Shown piece after piece: positions 41,722 through 53,308 of a stretch of DNA of 64,000 bases (the first letter of the stretch is position 1; each line of letters starts with the position of its first letter). The DNA is from Rhizophagus irregularis (Eukaryota; Glomeromycota; Glomeromycetes; Glomerales; Glomeraceae): the NCBI RefSeq assembly GCF_026210795.1, contig NC_089448.1, positions 124,001 to 188,000 of the forward strand, in the 5' to 3' direction. Made by a program: the position numbers and the translations under genes. The notes beneath the pieces are model-generated. The model had not been told where the DNA came from, did not search any database, and saw only the letters and a program-made list of their open reading frames with translations.

Positions 41722-42850
41722 TCAAAGAGGTTGGTCATCATCTTCCTTTCCCAAGTCTATTTGATGAGATGTAGTACATGCTCTATTATACCCGGAGCTA
41801 TTGACATCTCTATTAGATCCCGCACTTTCCGTTCCAGCTACCATTTCCAGAGATGATGATGTTAACGTATCTTTCACATAACTCGCAGATCCTTCTGCTT
41901 TATTATCATTATGCTTGATCTGTTCATACAATAAATAATAGAAAAATTATTAAGAAATCCCGTGAACAAACCCTTATCATAGGATTATACTCTATACCGA
42001 CTTCTTTGAGGCAGATGTGTCAATTGATTTTTTATCCTGCAGATATAATGTTAGTCATTAAAAAAATGCTCACTATAAAATTCAAGACGACATTTTTATG
42101 ACAAAAGGTTATTATTATATTCTTATTCTAACCTTTGGTAATGATTGATTTTTTTTTTCGCTTTTGTCCATTGACTGGATCAGCTGTAGAAATAGACTCA
42201 ATCAGTACATCAGAAATTATAGGTAGTTTCCTGTATCGATATTTTTACTATTCATTTTCCGGCGAAGCATGCAGTTCACGTTTGCAATAGCCGCTTATTC
42301 TATTAGTAAAAAGGAAAATAATATTAGTATTATGGTTGAATGATTATTATAGAAACTGCGGATAACTATTTGGGCAATTAACAAGTTCTGGGCAACTACA
42401 ACTGAAAGTTGCGGATAACTAAAAGTTTTAGATGACTAAAAGTCGCAGAGAACTGAAAGCTTTAGATAACTAAAGTTTGGATAATTAAAGTTCTACACAA
42501 CTAAAAGTTGCGGATAACTAAAAGTTTTGGATGACTAAAAGTCGCGGACAGCTAAAAGCTTGGATAACTAAAAATCGTAGAATGGGTACAATAGTTCGGG
42601 AGGACATAAAATATAGACCTGAAGAATAGGTCAAAAGGCTATTAGTTTTCTTTATTTTCTTGGTATCTAAACTTTTATTAATAATCGCGCAAAGACTTTT
42701 GTTAAGCGCGTCAGTTGTCTTTTCGTAATTAAACTGTTTATAATCTCCTTCATGAATACGATGAATACGTTCCCAATTTTGTTGGAAATGGAAAATCGAC
42801 CATGTTCCAACATCGTTTTCGTTAAAATATTCACGCCATACTTTAGCCAT
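41722..42850 (-). CDS. Spliced gene of unknown function
   Basis: Minus strand. The start is taken at 42850 (MAKVWREYFNENDVGTW, then HFQQNWERIHRIHEGD and TTDALNKSL). Three later exons are well framed: 42183-42133 (acceptor TTTCTACAG; LIQSMDKSEKKNQSLPK), 42036-41998 (acceptor TCTGCAG; DKKSIDTSASKKS) and 41919-41722 (acceptor GAACAG; IKHNDNKAEGSASYVKD, ending GKEDDDQPL). All these junctions are phase 0 with GT donors. The end of the first exon is unresolved; the tandem repeat at 42355-42580 probably lies in the first intron. The product is small, polar and rich in Ser, Asp and Lys, with no recognised domain, signal peptide or membrane segment. A nuclear or otherwise regulatory role is only a guess. 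Confidence 0.5.
42355..42580. repeat. Degenerate tandem repeat, 16-18-bp unit
   Basis: Units of the form GATAACTAAAAGTT(TTG/GCG) recur across the region. Two higher-order copies, GTTGCGGATAACTAAAAGTT followed by TTGATGACTAAAAGTCGC-like sequence, start about 95 bp apart (42410 and 42505). Confidence 0.8.
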
Positions 42851-44489
42851 ATTCCTACTAAAATGTAGAAAAAATACAAAAATACACGTCAAAAAAATCA
42901 AGAAATCGTTTTCTTTGAATTTTTGTCTTACTGTGGATCTATAAATTAATGATCACATGATAGAATTCTTGTGATCGCATGTAACGCACATAATACATGT
43001 TTTAAAGCCTGAAAGATGGCAGATGCAATAGACATTTTCCGAAAAAAAAATTTTGATTCAAATGTTCAAAGTGTATTAAGTGTATTAATTTTTCAGATGA
43101 TAGAGGTAACGATGAAATGTATGATGTAATGCGAGTCCCAGCATCAAGTTATTTCTTTGCTTAAAGCAGTTTCATCACGCATGTCACACAGTATTGCACA
43201 TCAAGAATTTAGTAGTAGCTCCTGCAATAAAGCATTGTATCATATATGAAATCATATTTATTTTTTGGGTGCACATTAAAAACACTAATTCGATATGGGC
43301 GAACTTTATTAAATGCTTCAACTACCGTTATTATCCAATAATTTATTATTATTATGCTAATATATAATATTTTTTTTTTGTTAATTAACCTAATTAACGA
43401 AAAAAAAGTTTAATTTGTCTTATTAATTATATTTCATTTCGTTCAAGATAATGCGGTTGGCCGCAGCAGATCGCATTACTGAAGCTATCTAGTTAAAGTA
43501 TAACGGACTTTTTTTTTAATATACTTTTTTTTCAGGTTTTATAAACTGGAAATTTATTTATTTTTTTTTAAAAAAAAAAAGAATACCTTTTTTTTTAATT
43601 CTTATAAACCGAAATTTTTAAAAATAATACCACTTTTTTTTCCAGTTCTTTCAGACAAAAATTTCTTTTTTTTTAAATTGAAAAAAATTTTATTAATTGG
43701 TTTTTGGTTTTTTATTTTTTCATTTTTCTTTAAAAAAAACTATATTTTATTTTTTCTGTCTTTTAATTATCAATTATATTAATAATTAACGATAGAAAAG
43801 ATATTTTTTTTTCATTATCATATTTGTTTTTTATTGTATTTATTTAATTATAACTAACACTAATAAAAAGATAATTTTTTCGGTTGCCTCCATACTTTAA
43901 CATAAAAATATTTAATTATATTGACTATTGAATTTACTGAACGGATTTATCAATTCTTTAATACCGTGGTTATTTTTATATAAAAAATGTAAGTGGATGA
44001 ATAAAAAAGTGTAAATTGGTAGGCGAAAAAAACCTATTTATGGATTTTGTATGACTCAGAATAAAAAAAGATGTTTGTGAAATTGCTACTTTTCCATTTA
44101 AAAATGAAATTTATAGTAAAGCAAAAAAGTATTTTGCTAGTTTTTTTTTAATCTGTGAAATGATCAATAGTTAGTATAAGATTGTAATATGTCATTACAT
44201 TCTTGTTTGAGTAATAAGACTGATTGTATTTCGCGTTTCAACAGAACTTATTTTTTTCAAAACTGTGGGAAAATTTAAAAAATAAAATTTTTTGTATTTT
44301 TTGTATATTTTTTTATTTATATTATACAATTATATTTTTCATATAAAAGTTTTACAACAAACATTACTTACTTTTTATTTATTCCTTTACATTTCTTTAC
44401 ATTTCTACAAAATTTCTTTACTTTGATTCTCTTCCTTTATTACTCCTAATCACTTTTCCCTTTCCCAAATCAATATCTTGGTTTAGGAC
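42851..44489. other. Intergenic, T-rich repeats
   Basis: A short open stretch starting at 43017 (MADAIDIFRKKNFDSNVQ) is followed by a 26-bp GT...CAG segment and NDEMYDVMRVPASSYF; this is too little to call a gene. 43500-43900 is a T-rich dispersed repeat copy with ACTAATAAAAAGATAATTTT, and T(n)A(n) runs lie at 43558-43580. Confidence 0.4.
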
Positions 44490-44514
44490 TTTAGGTGGTG
44501 TGGAAATTGTTTGG

Positions 44515-44660
44515 AGAGTTATAGTACTATGAGAGGGACATGGGTGCCTACTTTTTGTAAGCTTGTGTTAATTTTCATGGTTGGAACATTATATATATTG
44601 CATTTCTTAATTGTGGTAGGCCGTTGTACATAATAAGAAAGCATATGATAAATCTTAAAA
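44515..44660. repeat. Hairpin-family element, copy A 3' flank
   Basis: TATAGTACTATGAGAGGGAC, then CTACTTTTTGTAAGCTTGTG, TTTTCATGG and TGGTAGG, matches the 2842 and 4475 units of the big array in order. It is about 490-630 bp past the stop of the F-box gene. Confidence 0.7.
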
Positions 44661-45143
44661 AAGCGAACTGTACTAAATGGAATTTTTATAGTATAAAATT
44701 TTATTTTTAATAACAAGTTACGTATTTTATTCAAGTGCATGTATGTGACACTGTCGCGGAACTATGACATGATAATATTTGAAAAATCGAATTTTAGTTT
44801 CTAAGTAAAACTTCATAGAAAGAAACCAATAATTCAGAAATGTCTTCTGGAAAAAAATTTTATAAATTTATCATCTAGGTAAAGATATTATTAATGAAGA
44901 GAGAACCAACTTTCCTCTTAATTTAAAATTAACAGATATTTTTTTTTTTCAGTAAATAAATTCATAATTTTTATTACTCACGTTGTAATCATTAATTCCC
45001 ACAACTACTGTATTATTAAAAAAAAGACCTGCTAAATAAATTACTAGTGAATAAAACATCTTAGTCTATTAAGAACTTAATACTCTACATACTAATTTCT
45101 AATATAAAAGAATCAACTAAAAGTATGACGATGATTTATATTT

Positions 45144-46637
45144 TTAATTCATATCTTCTACATACTCTTCAGATTCACATTTAAAGCTTTTAATTACTCC
45201 ATTATTTTTATATTTATCAATCAAATTTTTATAATCTTCTTCTTTATAAATAGAATTGGATGTAAGTATAGAAAGTGCAGGTCGACCTCTCCATTTTTCA
45301 AAGAATTCTTCCAAGACTTCCAAAGAAACATTAAATTCATCAAAAAATCTAATTTCTCTTAGATTAATTGGTGCTGATTTAATTAATATTTTTAATATTT
45401 CTTTTCTATTTTCTAAAATTTCTTCTTCAGTTTCGAATATATAACTATTTGATGTAATTAATAATAATGACTTCAGATTTTGACATACTTGTAATAATTT
45501 TTCAAATTCAATGAAATGATTTTTTGATGGCATAAGTGCAAGTGATAGATATTCAATCAAAGGACAATTTTCATAAATTTTACAGATAAAAATGAGAGAT
45601 TCATAACTAAAATTATCTAAATCATGTAAATAATCAAGAGGTTTTAATGAAACTTCTTTAAGATGTCCTCCACTATTTTCAATTATAATTGAAGTTTCAC
45701 CTATTGAAAGATAATCTATATTAAGGATTTCAAGATCTTTATAGACTAATGTATCCAATATATTTCGTTCATCAATAAAATCAAATTCATTAGTTTTTAA
45801 AGTTTTTATATTATGAAGTTTTGGAAGTAATCTTTGCATTGTTGCATAATCAGAATTATTAACATGTAGGAAAAATAGTATAAGATGATTAAGAAAGCCT
45901 GCCTTTTTTTCTAATTCAAGAAAGGTTTCTTTATAAGGATCATCTGTAAAATAATCAATCTCAAAATCATCAGTCCATTCAAAATATTTTAAATTCTTCT
46001 GAACTTCAATTAATTTAGCAATTCCAGAGTTGGGCTTTGGTACTACATTAACAATGATGAGTCTCTGTATATATTGACAAATACTCGCTAATCCATAAAA
46101 GTATGAAGGATCAATAGATGTGTCACATTTTAGTTCACATAATGATTCAAGACGATTTTTAGCTTCCGGAATATAAAATATTTGATGTTTAATTAAATTC
46201 ATATCTAAACACTTCAACTCTGGAAATTTCTTCATAAAGAGACAATAAAATTCTTGTTGTAAAAGAAATTGATTATAAGCTAAAGAGGATCCAATAGAAG
46301 TTATAGTATTCAAAGTTTTTACATTAATACTTCTACAGAATGATAAATAATCAAACAAAAGTGGTTGAAATGAAACTGATGGTAATTGTATTCCTTGTCT
46401 TGTTAGGAATTCTTTAATATCATCAGATAAATATGAAGCAATGATCATAAATAAATAATTTTTATTACTATACTTTATATCATAGCACCAGGGATTTCTC
46501 CATAAAATTGGAATCACCGTTTCACACCAAATTTTATTGACCATTAGACAAGAAAAGAGAGATTTTGAATCGACTTGTAATTCTTCAAATATTAAGAGAA
46601 GAATATCTTTATTGAGTTTTGCCATCCTTTTATCCAA
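45144..46637 (-). CDS. F-box protein, copy A
   Basis: 497 residues, intronless, with an F-box-like N-terminus (LNKDILLLIFEELQVDSKSL, CLMVNKIWCETVIPILWRNP) and an LRR-like Leu-rich body ending EEYVEDMN. It lacks the short IGFTADER insert seen in copies B and C near residue 285. Two in-frame ATGs exist; the second (MAKLNKDI) matches the other family members better than MDKRMAK. Very close to copies B and C, and more distant from the tandem pair at 26.7-30.3 kb. Predicted role: substrate receptor in an SCF ubiquitin ligase; target unknown. Confidence 0.85.
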   Translation of the reverse strand: MDKRMAKLNKDILLLIFEELQVDSKSLFSCLMVNKIWCETVIPILWRNPWCYDIKYSNKNYLFMIIASYLSDDIKEFLTRQGIQLPSVSFQPLLFDYLSFCRSINVKTLNTITSIGSSLAYNQFLLQQEFYCLFMKKFPELKCLDMNLIKHQIFYIPEAKNRLESLCELKCDTSIDPSYFYGLASICQYIQRLIIVNVVPKPNSGIAKLIEVQKNLKYFEWTDDFEIDYFTDDPYKETFLELEKKAGFLNHLILFFLHVNNSDYATMQRLLPKLHNIKTLKTNEFDFIDERNILDTLVYKDLEILNIDYLSIGETSIIIENSGGHLKEVSLKPLDYLHDLDNFSYESLIFICKIYENCPLIEYLSLALMPSKNHFIEFEKLLQVCQNLKSLLLITSNSYIFETEEEILENRKEILKILIKSAPINLREIRFFDEFNVSLEVLEEFFEKWRGRPALSILTSNSIYKEEDYKNLIDKYKNNGVIKSFKCESEEYVEDMN

Positions 46638-46730
46638 AAATAATGAAAAACAGTTTAGAATAAATCTTTTATAATTGAAATTTTTTTAAAGCAATTTTAA
46701 ATATGATTTTACAAAAATGTTAAAATTATT

Positions 46731-46885
46731 ATTTTTTTTTTTAAAAAAAAAAAAATGAATAAAATAAAAATAAAAAATATGAAACGAAAAACTATTAATA
46801 ATAAATATCGGAATCAAATTCCGGACAAATTAAATTGTACTGTGCGACCGTGGTACCATGCGACCATGATGATGATCAAACGCAT
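46731..46885 (-). promoter_or_regulatory. Copy A promoter: T(n)A(n) tract and GATGATCAAACG
   Basis: A symmetrical poly(T)-poly(A) run (46731-46755) lies about 95-115 bp upstream of the ATG. GATGATCAAACG (46869-46880) and TGTGCGACCGTGGTACCATG (46841-46860) lie further up. The same parts occur at copy B (49495-49612) and, with TGTGCGACTGTG, at copy C. Confidence 0.5.
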
Positions 46886-46945
46886 CCCTGTAATGTGTGA
46901 CAGGTTATATCGATTATATTGTACCTTGAGATACTTTTTTGGAAA

Positions 46946-47499
46946 TAATCGACAAAATGATCACATGCGCCACAGACAATTTTTCACGAAATTTTTTCTA
47001 TTCAAAAAAACAAGCCTCAATAAACTTATGTTCACGCATTTGAAATTACATATATAGGTGTACTTATGTCCGATCTATAAGCTTACTTAGAGCAACAAAG
47101 GGGTTTTTGCCGTAAAATTTGACTTAAACGCTTTTTATTGTAAAAATGCGCCACATACTTTAAGTGTATAACAGGGATCGGTAAGTCGAAAAGGAGTTGT
47201 GTCGGGTTAACCAAATAAGTATTGTATGGTGCTGTAATCGCTATTGAGTATGGTTTTTATAGTAAACTATACTTAGCTGCTTGTTGACAATCGAAATGAG
47301 TATTATATATTTATTAATTTAAAATTTATACTCAACTGCCATATAAAGAAGATTAAAAATATAGCAACCATATATTGTTATTATTTATTTAAAGTTTGTA
47401 TATAGTGTTGAAATAGAAAATAAGAAAAATTTAAATTTTAAAACGAAGTATTATATTTGAAATACTTTTGTTAGTTAATATTATTGGTTAATTAACCAA
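46946..47499. other. AT-rich intergenic, no gene seen
   Basis: No supportable feature. Confidence 0.4.
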
Positions 47500-48400
47500 T
47501 TTTAATTGACGCTCTTTTTCACAATTATATAATTCCATTTCACGAATTTAGCTTCACGTTCCCTTAATACAATTTCTCTTTCTTTTGATGCTAAATCATT
47601 TTCACGATATTCAAGCTCTTTAACCCTTAAAGTCAACTCGTTCTCTTTATTATGATTATTTTTTTCATAATTATCATCTTCACAACAATCTTCTTCAACA
47701 TCGGTATCAATTGCAATGGTTTTTTGTTCTTTTTCTTGTTATTATTGGATTGCACATTTTGTTTACGCTTCACGGGAACTGATTTTGCAGTATTTGGTCT
47801 TTTAGTCTGCATGCGGGCTAATAATGATGTATAAATAAATAAATAAATAAAATTAATTAGTTAACCTTTAAAACTTTTATTTCTGGTATTTTGATATGTA
47901 ATATTATTGCCTTTACGTTTATTTGACTGCACACTTCGTGCAATCTTTCTTGCGTCCCCTATAATAAATAAATAATTTTTTAAATTAAAGTGATACTCAT
48001 TATTTTTTTTTAAAAAAATAAATATTTATAAATATATATTTCATACTGAATAATAGCAGTTACTAATTTGAGATTCTTTCCACGACGATTGCTTAATACA
48101 TGTGCTGCCTCCGCAACATTGGTATTATCAGGAGACGTTTCCCATACCTCATTGTTGATCTTTGTTTGACATACATTTGTTTAATGACGCAATCACCCAT
48201 TTTTGACGGTAAAATTCGATCCAATCTAATAAAAAATTAATAAAATTAATATAAATTTTAATATATAAGTAAACCAACTTTATTATTAATCATAAATACA
48301 AACCAGAAGTATTTTCATCAGCCATTTGAATATTATTAAACAATTTATTAATTATATCTTCCGATTCAGCTGCAAGAAGTGCATACATGTCATTCTAAGC
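47500..48400 (-). pseudogene. Relic of a multi-exon, transposon-derived gene
   Basis: Minus-strand exons with plausible splice sites appear in order: MYALLAAESEDIINKLF (48395-48305), DWIEFYRQKWVIASLNKCM then INNEVWETSPDNTNVAEAA and LSNRRGKNLKLVTAIIQ (48230-48067), GRKIARSVQSNKRKGNN (47958-47870), and QTKRPNTAKSVPVKRKQNV followed by an acidic stretch and a coiled coil (NELTLRVKELEYRENDL, EREIVLREREAKF; 47820-47510). The TPDNTNVAEAAH...LSNRRGK motif is shared, from memory, by many repetitive proteins of this fungal group that sit in or near DNA transposons. Frame shifts within the second and fourth exons suggest it is dead. The exact family needs a search. Confidence 0.5.
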
Positions 48401-49479
48401 CATCACAAACATTAGTCAGTGAAAAGTTGAAGAAGCTCAATATGCTGGTAAAAAAGAGAAGAAAAGAAATTTATAAAATTAAGTAAAAAAAATGTCAAAA
48501 CTAATTGGTGAGACAAAACATGAATAATAAACATTAAAATTACATTCTTGTGGTTCATGTGATAAGTTTTTTTATATATAAATTTTTGTAGCAAATTTTC
48601 GTCACACAATTCAAAGATTTATTTATACAGGTAGCTTAAACATGACACCACATGACTGCAATGATTTTATATATAAAGATTTACTACTTCTTTATATTGC
48701 TATTTAAAGAAAACTCTTCCGCTAATTTTTGGTGCAAAAATTTTTATGGCTGCTCTATGCTTCATAACAGCTCTTTTAACTAAAAGCCTTATTAAAGAAT
48801 TTTATTTTCCTACTCAATAACACAAAAACCTGATTCTTATTCCGGATAGACCTGATTTTAGCGACGAATAAAAAATCTACCTAAAAGCGCGATTATATCG
48901 TAATTCTGCTTAAGATAAATGTGTGACAAATCACATTATATTACACAAAATTCTTGCACGAAATTTTTTTTTTTATATCAATTTAAAGAGCTTCATCACA
49001 AGATAAAGAAATAGCTGTATCCATTATAAATTATTTGTCAAAATTTCAATTATATAGGGTTTATTTAATGAAATCATTTAAAATTGATAAAATTTCAGAA
49101 AAATTTTCCGATTTTAAAAAATAGAATTTCTTATAACACTATGAATGATTTTTAAATATCTCGAACTTTGAGATTGAAAATTTGATTATAATGATCCGTA
49201 TAAACAATAAAAAGAATTATAATCTATTCCTTAATATTAAAATTAGATTACATGCTATTTTTTGATTCCGTTTCCGCCGTTAAGTGGTTTTACTGGTTTA
49301 TCGTACCAATAAAATTTGAACAATAATAGTAATAACATTAATAATTTAAAATTTAAGTGATATAAATTGTGAGTAGTAAATTAGATTTGAACTTAAATAA
49401 ATACTGTATAGATTTTAAAAATTAATTTTTATTTACTACAATCACGTGTTTTATAAAATAAGCATCACATGGCATTGTA
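48401..49479. other. AT-rich intergenic, no gene seen
   Basis: No supportable feature. The upstream part of the relic gene may extend here. Confidence 0.35.
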
Positions 49480-49688
49480 ATACGCTGTTTGATCGTCATT
49501 ATGGTCGCATGGTACCGCGGTCGCACAGCACAATTTACTGGTATTTATTATTAATAATTTTCTTTTACTTATTTTTATTATTATTATTTTTTTTTTAAAA
49601 AAAAAAAAATTTTAACATTTTATAAAATTATATTTAAAGTTACCTCAAAAAAAAATCCCAATTATAAAAGATTTATTCCAAACTATTT

Positions 49689-51200
49689 TTGGATAAAAGG
49701 ATGGCAAAACTCAATAAAGATATTCTTTTCTTAATATTTGAAGAATTACAAGTTGATTCAAAAACTCTCTTTTCTTGTCTAATGGTCAATAAAATTTGGT
49801 GTGAAACGGTGATTCCAATTTTATGGAGAAATCCCTGGCGCTATGAGATAAATTATAGTAATAAAAATTATTTATTCATGATCATTGCTTCATATTTATC
49901 TGATGATATTAAAGAATTCCTAACAAGACAAGGAATACAATTACCATCAGTTTCATTTCAATCGCTTTTGTTTGATTATTTATCATTCTGTAGAAGTATT
50001 AATGTAAATACTTTGAATACTATAACTTCTATTGGATCCTCTTTAGCTTATAATCAATTTCTTTTACAACAAGAATTCTATTGTCTCTTTATGAAGAAAT
50101 TTCCAGAGTTGAATTGTTTAGATATGAATTTAATTAAACACCAAATATTTTATATTCCGGAAGCTAAAAATTGTCTTGAATCATTATGTGAACTAAAATG
50201 TGATACATCTATTGATCCTTCATACTTTTATGGATTAGCTCGTATTTGCCAATATATACAGAGACTCATCATTGTTAATGTAGTAACAAAGCCCAACTCT
50301 GGAATTGCTAAATTGATTGAAGTTCAGAAGAATTTGAAATATTTTGAATGGACTGATGATTTTGATGTTGATTATTTTACGGATGATCCTTATAAAGAAA
50401 GCTTTCTTGAATTAGAAAAAAAGGCAGGCTTTCTTAATCATCTTATACTATTTTTCCTACATATTGATAGTTTTGATTATACAATATTGCAAAGTTTACT
50501 TCCAAAACTTCATAATATAAAAACCTTAAAAACTAATGAATTTTATTTTATTGGTTTTACTGCTGATGAAAGAATTATGTTGAATACATTAGTCTATAAT
50601 GATCTTGAAATCCTTAATATAGATTATATTACAATAGGTGAAACTTCAATTATAATTGAAAATAGTGGAGGACATCTTAAAGAAGTTTCATTAAAACCTT
50701 ATGATTTTATATATTCTCAAGATAATTTTAGTGATGAATCTCTCATTTTTATCCGTAAAATTTATGAAAATTGTCCTTTGATTGAATATTTATCACTTGC
50801 ATTTTTACCATGCAAAAATCATCTCATTGAATTTGAAAAATTATTACAAGTATGCCAAAATTTGAAGTTATTATTATTAATTACATCAAATTATTATGAA
50901 ACTAAAGAAGAAATTTTAGAAAATAGAAAAGAAATATTAAAAATATTAATTAGATCAGCACCAACTAATCTAAGAGAAATTAGATTTTTTAATGATTTTA
51001 ATCTCCCTTTAGAAGTCTTGGAGGAAGAATTCTTAGAAAAATGGAGAGACCGACCTGCACTTTCCATACTTACATCCAATTCTATTTATGAAGGAGAAGA
51101 TTATAAAAATTTGATTAATAAATATAAAAATAATGGAGTAATTAAAAATTTTAAATGTGAATCCTACCTATATGTAGAAGATTTGAGCTTTAAAATATGA
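49689..51200 (+). CDS. F-box protein, copy B
   Basis: 503 residues, intronless. The F-box-like N-terminus (AKLNKDILFLIFEELQVDSK) and the Leu-rich repeat body are as in copy A. It carries the IGFTADER insert and a duplicated Glu near the C-terminus (EVLEEEFLEKW against EVLEEFFEKW). It ends LSFKI, as in the tandem pair. ATG choice as for copy A: the inner Met (MAKLNKDI) is favoured. The frame is intact, so the gene is probably functional. Confidence 0.85.
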   Translation: MDKRMAKLNKDILFLIFEELQVDSKTLFSCLMVNKIWCETVIPILWRNPWRYEINYSNKNYLFMIIASYLSDDIKEFLTRQGIQLPSVSFQSLLFDYLSFCRSINVNTLNTITSIGSSLAYNQFLLQQEFYCLFMKKFPELNCLDMNLIKHQIFYIPEAKNCLESLCELKCDTSIDPSYFYGLARICQYIQRLIIVNVVTKPNSGIAKLIEVQKNLKYFEWTDDFDVDYFTDDPYKESFLELEKKAGFLNHLILFFLHIDSFDYTILQSLLPKLHNIKTLKTNEFYFIGFTADERIMLNTLVYNDLEILNIDYITIGETSIIIENSGGHLKEVSLKPYDFIYSQDNFSDESLIFIRKIYENCPLIEYLSLAFLPCKNHLIEFEKLLQVCQNLKLLLLITSNYYETKEEILENRKEILKILIRSAPTNLREIRFFNDFNLPLEVLEEEFLEKWRDRPALSILTSNSIYEGEDYKNLINKYKNNGVIKNFKCESYLYVEDLSFKI

Positions 51201-51744
51201 ATAATTGCCACGCTTTTGACTGATTCTTTTATATTGGAAATTAGTATATAGAGTATTGAGTTCTTAATAAATTTAATAGACTAAGTGGTTCTATTCACTA
51301 GTTATTTATTTAGCAGATCTTTTTTTTTAATAATAGTTGTGGGAATCAATGATATTGAGTATTGAATTATGTACTAGTACAACGTGAGTAATAAAAATTA
51401 TGAATTCATTTACTGAAAAAAAGTATCTGTTAATTTGAAATTAGTAAGAGGGAAGTTGGATCTCTATATATCTTTTCATTAATAATATCTTTACATAGAT
51501 GATAAATTTATAAAATTTTTTTCCAGAAGATAGTTCTGAATTATTGATTTCTTTATATGAAGTTTTACTTGGAAACTAAAATTCGATTTTTCAAATACTA
51601 GTTATCATGCCATAGTTCTGCGACAGTGTCACATACATATACTTTGAATAAAATACGTAACTTTTTATTAAAAATAAATTTTGATACTATAAAATACCAT
51701 TAACAGTTCACTTTTTTAAGGTTTATCATATGCTTTCTCATATA

Positions 51745-51895
51745 ATTATGTACTAGTACGGCCCTACCACAATTAAGTAATGTACTATATATATGTTCCG
51801 ACCATGAAATCGCCACAAGCTTACAAAAATTAGACACCTATGTCTCTCACATAGTACTATTACACAAAACAATTTCCACATCACCTAAACCAAAG
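51745..51895. repeat. Hairpin-family element, copy B 3' flank
   Basis: Reverse complement of the copy A and C elements. The first hairpin reads CTATG-TGAGAGA-CATAG on the minus strand (about 51829-51845). Confidence 0.75.
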
Positions 51896-51905
51896 CGATT
51901 AGTGA

Positions 51906-53000
51906 GTAATAAAGTAAGAGAATTAAGGCAAAGAAATTTTGTAGAAATGTAAAGAAATGTAAAGGCCAACCTAAACCAACATCATGGCAAAGTATATCGG
52001 CTTAAAGGATCAATCAAGCGAAATCAAGCCACTTAAAGGGCATTCAAGCCAAACCGAGCCAAACCGTATCGGCTTAAAGGGCATTCATACACATATACTT
52101 TCGTGTTATTGCATGTAGAGACAGAATAAAAAAAATAGTTTTATGCTCATATCGGCTGTAGTTATACCTACTGGGTAGTGAATTTTATATGTATTTGTTT
52201 ATCCGTTCCTAGGAGATTTTGCATTAAAAATTAACATCATACTATGATAGACGGCTTTGAAAATATGAGTAATTCAGACAGATTTGCATTTTCTAAATGA
52301 GAATAACTTTCTTTTAATTTATTTGTAATCTCAATATTATTTTTCAAGTGTAATAATAGTTCCGAAGCTTTTAAAAATTTTTAATCATTTTTTTTAAAAT
52401 CTTTGAATGAAAAAAAAACAAAATGAAAGAAAATGGGATTCAACAATAAAATATACTATATTTATACTCATGATGGGAAAGTGATATACCATAAAACAAG
52501 GTATTCTTTAAAGTTGACCAATCTGATATTACAGTTTTACTTACTATACTTAATAAAATATAAACCCTGGGTCTTTGCCCTATTTGCAAATTTATGCCAA
52601 AGAGAAGATTTTTAAGTTAAAATACAGAAAGCTTTTAGGGAAAATGAAATTTTTGTTTTTTTTTCTAAAAAAAATTTTATTACCTAAAGTTCCAAATTTT
52701 TTAGTTAGTATTTAATTAAATTTATTTAACATATTTATCTTTTAAAAGATTATGTTTACTATTTAGTTTTTTATTTATATGGGTGTGGTGAATTTTATCC
52801 AAATGAAATTAGCAATACTCTAATAAAAAATAGAAAATAAGTAAGAAACTCTTGCATGTACTGTAGCAGCATAGTCACAAAAGACATGATGTAAACTTAA
52901 TTACAAAAATTCTTTAATAATAAAAAATTTATATTTATATTGGTACTTGAATAAATTTTTTAAGCTGTATAATTAACTATTTATTTAGTTAAATGGGTAC
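51906..53000. other. Intergenic, short direct repeats
   Basis: TATCGGCTTAAAGG occurs at about 51994 and 52068, and CTTAAAGGGCATTCA at about 52032 and 52072. No gene. Confidence 0.4.
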
Positions 53001-53308
53001 ATCACGGCGGATTTATGAAATACCCTAAATTTGTCCGTCATGTCAAATTAAATAAATATTTGAGTGTCTTTTAGTCACCAAATTTCCCAAATTTATTAGT
53101 GAACAGCCAAAAATGAGCCCTAAAAAATTTTTTTGTACCCCAAATCTTGCGTCTAACCAATTTTTCCGTTACCTAACCAATTTTTCCAGTGTTAAAGGTG
53201 CGTCATATTTGACATTTTTTAGGAAAAAAGCTTAATGTTTCTATAAGTCAATTTTAATTCCCGAGGGCGCAGCAGGGTTTTTGCCAAATTTCATAAATCC
53301 GCCGCAAT
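53001..53308. mobile_element. MITE candidate, ~300 bp with 17-bp TIRs
   Basis: CGGCGGATTTATGAAAT (53005-53021) and its perfect reverse complement (53288-53304) bound a non-coding interior, with a looser ATCA/TGAT extension outside. No clear target-site duplication could be fixed. Confidence 0.6.

Larger units (their letters stand above)
44490..46945 (-). repeat. 2.4-kb F-box segment, copy A
   Basis: This is one of three copies (A minus, B plus at 49480-51905, C minus at 53905-56285). Homology covers the whole span: the promoter side with ATTCCGGACAAATTAAATTG and TGTGCGACC, a T(n)A(n) tract, the F-box gene, the 3' flank (ACAGATA-poly(T)-TTCAGTAAAT, TTAGTTTCTAAGTAAAACTT) and the hairpin element. 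Confidence 0.9.
49480..51905 (+). repeat. 2.4-kb F-box segment, copy B
   Basis: Inverted relative to copies A and C. It includes the promoter (CGTTTGATCGTCAT-like string, GGTCGCATGGTACCGCGGTC, TGTGC-type string, T(n)A(n) tract at 49588-49612), the F-box gene and the 3' hairpin element. Confidence 0.9.

Noticed and set aside
46755-47057. 100-codon open stretch upstream of F-box copy A
   Set aside because: It overlaps the conserved promoter element and T(n)A(n) tract; the corresponding regions of copies B and C carry no such frame.
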